Origin: Tritrichomonas musculus
Taxonomy: Eukaryota > Parabasalia > Tritrichomonadida > Tritrichomonadidae
Reading direction: 5' to 3'
Assembly: GCA_039105265.1 (NCBI GenBank)
Contig: JAPFFF010000042.1
Span: 744,001-808,000 of the forward strand
DNA: 64,000 nucleotides
The notes under the pieces are model-generated. The model saw only the letters and a program-made list of their open reading frames with translations, was not told the origin of the DNA and made no database searches. The translations under genes were made by a program, and so were the position numbers. This document shows, one piece after another, positions 43,096-51,245 of this stretch (its first letter is position 1; the number at the start of each line of letters is the position of its first letter).

Positions 43096-43130
43096 AAATA
43101 AATTCAAAGAAGATTTTAAAAGTAAATATT

Positions 43131-43141
43131 TTCAAAAAGTT
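43131..43141 (+). promoter_or_regulatory. TTCAAAAAGTT motif upstream of the TBC gene
   Basis: 34 bp before the ATG at 43,175. A TAACGT core follows at 43,154-43,159, like a Myb element. Confidence 0.4.
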
Positions 43142-43174
43142 CAGAAAGCATTATAACGTAAATCCTTATGCCGA

Positions 43175-44050
43175 ATGTTAAAATGGAAAGAGTTAATTAA
43201 AAATTGGGATCAAATATTGAAAACTGATAGAAGCTCTATAATAAGGGCTTTAAGAATTGGTATTCCAAGTAAACATAGAAAAAAAGTTTGGTCTTTATTA
43301 ACAGAAGCAGATAAAACAAAAGCAAAAGTAAATATTGAATATTCTTCTTTGATAAAAACATCAGATTATGAAAGAATTATTGATTGCGATGTTCCTCGAA
43401 CATTTCCTAATGACCCAACATTTTCGGAAGAAATGCGTAAGTCACTACGTAATGTTTTAGTTGCTTATTCAAATACTGATCATGAAATTGGATATTATCA
43501 AGGAATGAATTTTATAGCAGGCTTATTCCTTTATTATCAAGATGAAGAAACTGCGTTTTGGTCATTTTATTCATTAATGCAAAGATCACATAGAAATTAT
43601 TTTAAAAATAATTTTCAACATCTTCGCGAAATTGAACCCTTGATTGAACATCTTGTTGAAGAGCGCCTCCCAAAGATTTCTAAATTTTTAAAACAAAAAA
43701 ATGTTTCAGCTATTTTATACACTCCAACATGGTTTATCACATGCTTTATTGGAAGTGACTTAGATTTTGAATTAACGTCGTTCATTTTCGATGAATTTCT
43801 TGCTTTTGGAGAAACTATTTTGGTTTCTTTTGGACTAACAATAATGTCATTAAATAGTGAGATCGTTGAATATGATTCTTACGAAAAATTCTTGTCAATT
43901 TTAACTAACCCCGGAAGAGCAAATATTATGCACAACAGAGTTAGGATTAATATTGAATGGGTGAATCAATGGATTACAAATAAACAATATAAAAAATATT
44001 GCGAACTTTATATTAAACCAATCAATGACGACAGATTTCATCCAAAATGA
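43175..44050 (+). CDS. TBC-domain Rab GTPase-activating protein
   Basis: 291 residues, almost all TBC domain. The N-terminal IRALRIGIPSKHRKKVW (about 22-39) is the usual entry motif. The arginine finger sits in IIDCDVPRTFP (Arg75) and the glutamine finger in GYYQGMN (Gln109); both are kept, so it should be catalytically competent and speed GTP hydrolysis by a Rab. Later motifs (LYTPTWFITCFIGSDLDF) match helices of the second lobe. There is no extra targeting domain, which is common in protists. An ATG at 43,168 just upstream is out of frame and gives a tiny overlapping ORF. Confidence 0.94.
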   Translation: MLKWKELIKNWDQILKTDRSSIIRALRIGIPSKHRKKVWSLLTEADKTKAKVNIEYSSLIKTSDYERIIDCDVPRTFPNDPTFSEEMRKSLRNVLVAYSNTDHEIGYYQGMNFIAGLFLYYQDEETAFWSFYSLMQRSHRNYFKNNFQHLREIEPLIEHLVEERLPKISKFLKQKNVSAILYTPTWFITCFIGSDLDFELTSFIFDEFLAFGETILVSFGLTIMSLNSEIVEYDSYEKFLSILTNPGRANIMHNRVRINIEWVNQWITNKQYKKYCELYIKPINDDRFHPK

Positions 44051-44266
44051 ACTATTCTCTTCTATCAACTAGTTTTATATTTATTATCAATTAGATTATG
44101 TTTGTATTTTTAAATACTAAATATTTTTTTATTCAAGTATCATAGTTAAGTTTTATACAACCAAATCTTTATATGCAAATTTCTATTTGATTCAAAATAA
44201 GAAAAAAGAATAATAAGCAACATTAGTTAAAAATGGTAAAATATTTATGAATTATATGCTATCAAT

Positions 44267-45508
44267 TTAATCGTCTTCCTCTTCTTCATCATCAATATCT
44301 TCTTCTTCATCATCGTCGTCATCGTCACCAATATCATCATCACCTTCGTCGTCGTCATCATCTTCTTCTTCAGGAACATCATCTTCCTCTTCTTCTTTAG
44401 TGTCTTGCATCTCATCTAGTTCATTTAGCATAGCTTCTCCTCTTTTTTCATCTTTTTTAATAATCTCGCCTTCAGATAACATTTCGCCAAGAGTTTCTAA
44501 TGCAAATGGAATCTTCTTTTTGGCTGCAGTTTCTAAGTTTTCAATTGATCCAAGTAAGTTTTCACCACCAAAACCTTTTCCTTCAACTTTCTTACCAATT
44601 TTTGAATTCAAGTACTTGACATAATCATTAAATTTGGCAATTTTAGATCCAATCTTCTTTAATTCTTCACAAACCTCAGTCATTGTAGCTCTTTCTTCTG
44701 GATTTGATTTGACACATTTTTCGTATACTGCTAATAAAGGCGAATTTTTCAATTGAGGGTTTTCAGCTATGATTTCAGCAAGATCTGGAAGTTCACCATT
44801 TTTAATTTTGTCTCCAATTGATGATTTTTTCGTACCAATATCATATGGATAACCATGCTTTGCAACAGCTAGTATTGTCATACCAAACATATAAACATCA
44901 GATTTTTCTGTAGCATTCTTATCTATATCAAAATCACCATTAAATATTTCCGGTGCAACAAAATCTATTCGTGGAATGCCATTTCCACCAGCTCTGCTGT
45001 ATTTATATGTAACACGGATTGGAGCTATAATTGGCTTGAGTTGGTGATCAAGAAATATGGTGTATGGGGAAATATCGCCATGAACAATGTTTAAATTAGT
45101 ATGCATGAATTCCAAAAGACGAGCAACTCCATATAATATAATAAGTTTTTGCCCTTGATCATAACCATCAACGGGGAATTTATCTTTTGGATCATTTGAA
45201 ATGAAGAAAAAGTGATCGAGATCTCCTCCAGGTATAAAGTCAAGATCAATGTGCTTTTCATTATCTTCGCCACTGTGACGATCTTTTATCATATGCCAAA
45301 AGCCATAATAATCTCGAAGTGCTTGAAACTTTGGTATATATTTAAGAAATTTTGAAGGCTTTTGTGGCTTTAAAGGAGAAGCTCGAACAAGCAATGGTTT
45401 AGAATTGCTTGCTGCTTTGCTCTTTTTTGCTGCTTTTCGTGGCATAAGAACTGTATTAACGCCTGCCCATGCAATTGAAAGATAGTGCTCATCTTCAATC
45501 TCAGACAT
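44267..45508 (-). CDS. pseudokinase with Sel1-like motif and acidic tail
   Basis: 413 residues. The C-lobe of a protein kinase is clear: LDFIPGGDLDHFF, ARLLEFMHTNLNIVHGDISP, FVAPEIF, SDVYMFGMTILAVAKHGYPY and a final CVKSNPEERATMTEV. The N-lobe is short with no glycine loop and no beta-3 lysine. HRD is HGD (Asp145 kept, Arg replaced by Gly144), the metal-binding Asn is Thr150, and DFG is lost (API at 162-164). This predicts no catalysis. One Sel1-like repeat lies at about 324-361 (LETAAKKKIPFALETLGEML). The last 45 residues are almost all Asp/Glu. Possibly a scaffold. A TAACGATT word lies 28 bp upstream of the ATG. Confidence 0.9.
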   Translation of the reverse strand: MSEIEDEHYLSIAWAGVNTVLMPRKAAKKSKAASNSKPLLVRASPLKPQKPSKFLKYIPKFQALRDYYGFWHMIKDRHSGEDNEKHIDLDFIPGGDLDHFFFISNDPKDKFPVDGYDQGQKLIILYGVARLLEFMHTNLNIVHGDISPYTIFLDHQLKPIIAPIRVTYKYSRAGGNGIPRIDFVAPEIFNGDFDIDKNATEKSDVYMFGMTILAVAKHGYPYDIGTKKSSIGDKIKNGELPDLAEIIAENPQLKNSPLLAVYEKCVKSNPEERATMTEVCEELKKIGSKIAKFNDYVKYLNSKIGKKVEGKGFGGENLLGSIENLETAAKKKIPFALETLGEMLSEGEIIKKDEKRGEAMLNELDEMQDTKEEEEDDVPEEEDDDDDEGDDDIGDDDDDDEEEDIDDEEEEDD

Positions 45509-46485
45509 TTTTATATTTCAGAATATGTGTTTAAATAACGATTATTTTATATTAACTTTCACGATATGAGGCCAATTAAGTTAACAAAAAAATATATCAG
45601 ATTGTATAATAAACCAATCAAACTTGGTATGCTTTTTTCTAAACATAATATATACTTTAATTCTCAACATCAAACTCCATTTTCATTCTGATTAATCTGA
45701 GTATAATAATTTTACTGAAAACGATTTTTTGATAATTTTCAATCTTTTTATTGAGGCATGTCAACCAAAAATGAACAATAAGCGAAACTCATAATTTAGG
45801 TTTTAGATTATTAAAGCATCCATTAATAAAATTCTACCAAATCTGATTCGTTTCTTCTGTTGAGTTTCGAGTTTTTCCTCAAATTTGTTTTTTTTCTATA
45901 GATAGTCTAATTGAATTTTTTTCAATGATCATATAGAAATTGTGCGAGTGTCTCAATTGGAAGTATTGAAATCGTGTAAGGGTTTAAATATTTAATAATT
46001 TATATAAAATTATATTTTATTATTTCATTATATTTAATTATTATATTATATTTTTAATATAAAACAAATTTTATTTTCTCTCACAAATTTCAATTTATAA
46101 ATGATTTTCTATTCAAAATTTTTCAAAAAACAATTATTATTTTAAAATTCTAGCTAATCTTCGTAAAATATAGATTTTTTAAAAAAAATTAACAAGGGGA
46201 AAACAATTGGAGTGCTTTACTTTATTCAGAAATGAGAAAAAAAAAAAAGAAAATAAGCAGAAACTCTTTCAACTTTTTTATGAAATATTTTTCATTCCAT
46301 AGAATCATAACCATGAAACTTATAATACTGATCTAATAAGTGATTTTAAAAATATTGAATAAATAAAAAGGTTATATATGTTTGCTTTATCAAAAAATAT
46401 TTTGACGTAATCTTGTATCAAGAATAATACTCAATGTAATCAAATATAAACAATATTAATATTTATATTACAAAGCATTATTAAT
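45509..46485. other. AT-rich intergenic region
   Basis: About 1 kb with no gene. TAACGATT at 45,536-45,543 lies close upstream of the pseudokinase gene. Confidence 0.55.
45536..45543 (+). promoter_or_regulatory. TAACGATT site upstream of the pseudokinase gene
   Basis: Myb-element core 28 bp upstream of the ATG, on the strand opposite to the gene. Role inferred. Confidence 0.3.
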
Positions 46486-46491
46486 AATTAT

Positions 46492-47531
46492 ACTGGGTTT
46501 CCCTGTCCAGTGAGGTGAATAGCCAAGTTTGACTTTTTGAGGCATTTCTCGTTATTTCATATGGACAGCAGACCGTTTTATTGTATTCAAAAAAAAATGT
46601 AAAGTTATGAATTATTTGAGAAAAAATGTCCATTAAAATCTTATGGACATTTAGCTTTTTTCCTCCTCCAATATTTTTGAATAATACAATAGATGCAAAA
46701 TTTAAAAAAAAATTTGTCTTTCTTTAACAAAATAAAAAAACATTCAAAAAAATATCTACATTGAAATATTTTAAACAATTACTATCATTTTTCAAAGTAA
46801 TAAAATAAAAATATCTCAAAAAGTTTATGCTACAATCTATATAAAATTCAAAAAATAAAGAATATCTTTAACATTTCTAAATTTAATAATATAAAAAAAC
46901 AATATTTTATTTTATAAAACATTATAATTCAATTATAAATATGAATTGTACTCTAAAATAAGCAGAATTGAAAAAAAATTATCATTGCAATCTTTTCAAG
47001 GTAAAACTTAATTACATGTGATATTTTCTGTCAATATTCTCTATCAGTAAATATGACCAATCGATTAATCACATTGATCTAGAATAATACAAATTATAGA
47101 ACAAAATTTATTAAAAATATAATTTCAAAAGATTATTTTAGAAATGAATTTATAAAACAAATAAAGATTGAATATAATTGGTCAAGCCAAATAAATTGAA
47201 AGATTCATTCAACTTTTCTTAATAACAAAATAATTTTTTATTTTTTTTGCGATTTATACATTTTATATATTATTATGAAAAATTATTTAATTAAAATTCT
47301 TTATATTTATTGTGAGACTAGCCTTGATTGAATGAGAACATTCAATTTTGGCTATTTTGGACATTTTCAGAATAAAAATAAACCGTTAAATGGACACTTT
47401 TTCTCAAATAATTCATAACTTTACATTTTTTTTTGAATACAATAAAACGGTCTGCTGTCCATATGAAATAACGAGAAATGCCTCAAAAAGTCAAACTTGG
47501 CTATTCACCTCACTGGACAGGGAAACCCAGT
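46492..47531. mobile_element. 1040-bp non-autonomous element with about 140-bp inverted repeats
   Basis: The left end reads ACTGGGTTTCCCTGTCCAGT; the right end is its exact inverse and the match continues for about 140 bp (46,492-46,630 and 47,393-47,531). AATTAT flanks both sides (46,486-46,491 and 47,532-47,537), probably the target duplication, though the site is AT-rich. There is no ORF inside. The arms are nearly perfect, so it is young. Confidence 0.82.
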
Positions 47532-47538
47532 AATTATA

Positions 47539-47820
47539 AGACCTCTTAGTTATCTTCTCTGATGAATAATTATCTCCTCTCAAACTTTCTTATTTCTTTT
47601 CAAACTTCCTTATGTATTCTCACAGACTTTGTTATCATCTCACAAACTTTGTTATCTTCTCACAATATTTTCTCTCAAAATTATTCGGAATTTGAGAGAA
47701 AAAATGTGAGAAAATAAAGAAGTTTGAGATAAAATAAGTAAAAGAATTCAAAAAAATGAGAGAAAATAAGAAAGTTTGAGAGGAGATAATTATGCATCAG
47801 AGAAGATAACTAAGAGGTCT
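47539..47820. mobile_element. 282-bp fold-back element
   Basis: The left arm AGACCTCTTAGTTATCTTCT continues through TCTCAAACTTTCTTATTTC and is mirrored at 47,763-47,820. The centre holds short TCTCACAAACTTTGTTATC-type repeats, so most of the unit can pair with itself. ATA lies on both sides. It begins one base after the target copy of the previous element. Confidence 0.75.
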
Positions 47821-47936
47821 ATATTATTATTATCATAATTGAATGAATTTACAAAAAGATATAATTATATTTTTGATATTTTTTTAATAACTTTTTGTGA
47901 TAAAAATATTGGTTGATATGCCACTCCTTTTATATG

Positions 47937-49391
47937 CTAGGCTTTTGTGTCCAAACGAGTTTGTATTCAAAAAGTATCCAATGGATACTCATTTTTGTTC
48001 GTTATTTTTTGAGAGAATTTGAGGATCCAAAATAGCCAAAATGGACACTTTAAAAAGGTAAATCGAAACGGTTATTTTTGTACGTTACCAAAAAATAAAA
48101 AAGAACTCTAGAATGGTATCGGATTATTTTTTCCCAAAAACTTATAAACCTTCTTTTTGATATTAAGCATAAATTTGTTTTGATAAGATTTTCGACCCTT
48201 TAGGTTTCAAGCTAGTTCGTTTATTGATATTCTCTCAACATATTTCTTTCTTAAAAGATCGTTTCATATGAACTCTATGGATGAATATATTACACATCAA
48301 AAAAGGATTTTAAAGATATAAACAAATTAAAAAAGTATCGTAAGGTTTAGTCAAAATGAAAAATAAAAAAAAATGTAGAAAAAAATTTTATTAAATTTAT
48401 TTTTTGTTATAGATTATTGAAATTATTTGAGAGTTTTTGAGTAATTATTTAATTTTTGAATTTGAAAAACTATACGATGATTTTTTTTAAATTTTTAAGT
48501 AAGCAAATTATTTTATGAATTTATCCAATATTGATTAGATAAAAAACTATAACATTCAATTTTCAATACTAGTTCAATATTCAATGATCAATGAATAAAC
48601 AATGATTATTAAAACATTAATATTTTAAGAAAGTAAAAATATTATTTAAATATTATTAATTTTATATATCAAATATATTCTATATTTAAACATATTTCCC
48701 TCTAAGAATCAAAAATCTAAAAATGAAAGAGAAAAATCCTTATTTTAAAACTTTCTCTCAAATTTTAAAATAAGGATTTGAATTCATCTTATACGTTTAA
48801 ATTCAAAAACCTCGATTTTTCAATTAAATTTTTAAAATACCAATATATAAATTTTCCTACGATAGATCTTATTCCTATCTAATGAAAAATGGTTTAAATA
48901 TAATATACTAATTAATTATTATATTTGTAATGCAAAGTAAGAAAATTCAATAACCGCCAAATCGAGTTACCTTTCACTTTAATTCAATCTTGGATACACC
49001 TTTCAATTTTCATTGATTATTTTGAATGTATATTTCGTTTGACCAATTATATCGCTCCAAATTTACATTGAATTTTTTTTTTATTTCAAATGTTGATCTT
49101 CTTGGTCAAAATCATTCTTAGTGAATTTGAAAAGTTTATAATTCATATTTGAGAGGTTTTTTAAAAATTCAGAATAGTATGTGTTTAAGACATTTATTAT
49201 TGCTTTTTTTCTGATATTAATGAGTTTATTAAAGTAAAAATAAAGTATCCAATAAAAAATTTTTTGGATACTTCAACACAAATCTTTGAATAAAATACTA
49301 AATAAAAAAGCAGTTTTATGTCCACAAAAAGTGACAGCTTTTTACAAAAAGTCGAAAATGGACACTCAGTTCACTGGATACAAAAGCCTAG
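47937..49391. mobile_element. 1455-bp non-autonomous element with 8-bp target duplication
   Basis: The ends read CTAGGCTTTTGTGTCCA (left) and CTAGGCTTTTGTATCCA (right, minus strand). Exact TTTATATG copies flank it (47,929-47,936 and 49,392-49,399). There is no ORF. Inner sequence includes CAAAATAGCCAAAATGGACA, a word also found inverted inside the 46,492 element, so the two may be related. The 8-bp target copy is hAT-like. Confidence 0.78.
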
Positions 49392-49616
49392 TTTATATGG
49401 ACCATTGATATCTGTAATATTTTTAACGTACTTATGAATTATACTAAGAAAATATGGTTATATCCACATTTTGAAATTTCAAAATTTTGATAATATTAAA
49501 GCTCCTTTATCATTTAAGTCTTATATCAAATTTCTTTTAATTTTTCATATGAAAGTTTATTTCAAATTTTTCATAGTTTTTGACTTCACTTTAGGTTAAC
49601 AGATTGAATGTATTTT

Positions 49617-49624
49617 AATCGTTA
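49617..49624 (-). promoter_or_regulatory. TAACGATT site upstream of the transporter gene
   Basis: The minus strand reads TAACGATT 40 bp before the ATG. Role inferred. Confidence 0.3.
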
Positions 49625-49664
49625 ATGAAGTGAAAATTGAGATGTTTGATTTTACGATTAAAAA

Positions 49665-50819
49665 ATGGTAAACAAAAAAGCACCCAGATGGCAACAAATT
49701 TATGCCATCCCAGGAATGTTGATTTTTGGTACAGCAACTGTTGTTACACAAAAATTTCTTTTTGAACAAAAAGCAAACGGCATTCCTAAATATGGATATC
49801 ACGAATTTCGCAAGCCATGGTTTCAAACTGATACAATGTTTATGGGAATGACACTATCACTTTTAGCTTATTTGGTTCTTGGTAAAAAAGACTCAAACGA
49901 AATTGCTGCTGTTGGAGATTCTCCAGTACAAAAAACTGGACCAAAGTGGAAACTTTATCTTTGTTCTGCGCTACCAGCAATATGCGATTTGTCTGCCACA
50001 GGTCTTATGAATATTCAACTTTTATATATTAATGCTTCTGTTTGGCAAATGTTACGTGGATCAATGGTTATTTTTTCGTCTATCTTTTGTGCCTTCATAC
50101 TTAAACGTCCACACTTCCCTTACATGTGGTGGTCAGTTTTGGGTGTTGTTTGTGCACTTGCTGTTGTTGGCTGTGCAGCTGTTTGTGCCTCAGGAGCTGG
50201 AAAAGAAGGTGTTTCACAAAGCAAAACAATTATGGCTATATTTTTGACTATATGCGCTCAACTTATTCAAGCCACTCAACTTGTTATCGAAGATTACATT
50301 CTTCATGATTTAGAAACTCACCCATTACAACTTGTTGGATTGAAAGGATTCTGGGGATTCGTTTTTTGCTCCTCAATCGTTCTTCCTATTGTTCAAATTG
50401 TTCATAGCGATGAAGGTAACGGAGTTCATGAAGATATTATAGATACTTTCCATATGATGGGTGACTCTCCTGTTCTTTTAGCCTTCGTTATATTATACGT
50501 ATTTTTCATCCTCTTTTACAACATTGGAGGAATGCTTGTTATTAACGTATTTTCAGCTGTCCATAGAACAATTCTTGAAGGTTTAAGAACACTCTGCATT
50601 TGGGCAGTACAGCTTATTATATACTATTCAACTAAGGATGCAAATATTGGAGAACAGTGGAATAGATGGAGCTTTATGCAACTGTCTGGCTTCCTTTTGC
50701 TTTTCACATCAACTCTTTTATACAATAAAATCATCAGATTACCTTGCTTTTATTATCCAGATGAACCATTGCAAAACATACCATCAGACTATGTTCAAAT
50801 TGATGATAAAGAAGAATAA
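49665..50819 (+). CDS. SLC35F6-like drug/metabolite-superfamily transporter
   Basis: 384 residues with about nine or ten hydrophobic helices from residue 12 to about 355 and a short acidic C-terminal tail. The central motif NIQLLYINASVWQMLRGSMV, followed by IFSSIFCAFILKR and a glycine/alanine-rich helix, matches the family that includes nucleotide-sugar transporters and human SLC35F6. A second similar half (NIGGMLVINVFSAVHRTILE) gives the expected inverted topology. Likely in Golgi, lysosome-like or other endomembranes; substrate not predictable. The ATG at 49,665 is the first in frame. Codon use is somewhat richer in C/G at third positions than in neighbours, which may mean good expression. 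Confidence 0.92.
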   Translation: MVNKKAPRWQQIYAIPGMLIFGTATVVTQKFLFEQKANGIPKYGYHEFRKPWFQTDTMFMGMTLSLLAYLVLGKKDSNEIAAVGDSPVQKTGPKWKLYLCSALPAICDLSATGLMNIQLLYINASVWQMLRGSMVIFSSIFCAFILKRPHFPYMWWSVLGVVCALAVVGCAAVCASGAGKEGVSQSKTIMAIFLTICAQLIQATQLVIEDYILHDLETHPLQLVGLKGFWGFVFCSSIVLPIVQIVHSDEGNGVHEDIIDTFHMMGDSPVLLAFVILYVFFILFYNIGGMLVINVFSAVHRTILEGLRTLCIWAVQLIIYYSTKDANIGEQWNRWSFMQLSGFLLLFTSTLLYNKIIRLPCFYYPDEPLQNIPSDYVQIDDKEE

Positions 50820-51245
50820 GCATTTTTAAATAATTTTTCTTTGAAATATTTGATATCATATTGGTAATAAAACTAATAATTATATTAATTTTTTTTTTAA
50901 TAAGATTTTACTAACTTTTGCACCATTAAATTAACTTATACCAGTTTATTTTAAAATTATGAATTGACTTCGGTGCTAATCTAATACTTTAAAAATGTAA
51001 TTTGGATATATTTAAAAATAAGTAAATAAAAACTTTAAATCCTTCAAATTATTTCAAGTTTGGAAATTACCTTAATAATAATAAAAAATATAAAAAAATT
51101 GTCCATAATAAGGGTTTATAAAAAATAATATATATAAATACATATTAAGTTTAGCTATATCGAATGGAAAATCGATAAGCATCGCATTTCTAAATTATGA
51201 TCACTTTAATTACTAGAATGATTTAAAATATATACCCACAGTATT
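50820..51245. other. AT-rich spacer between convergent genes
   Basis: 426 bp, no feature seen beyond A/T runs. Confidence 0.6.
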
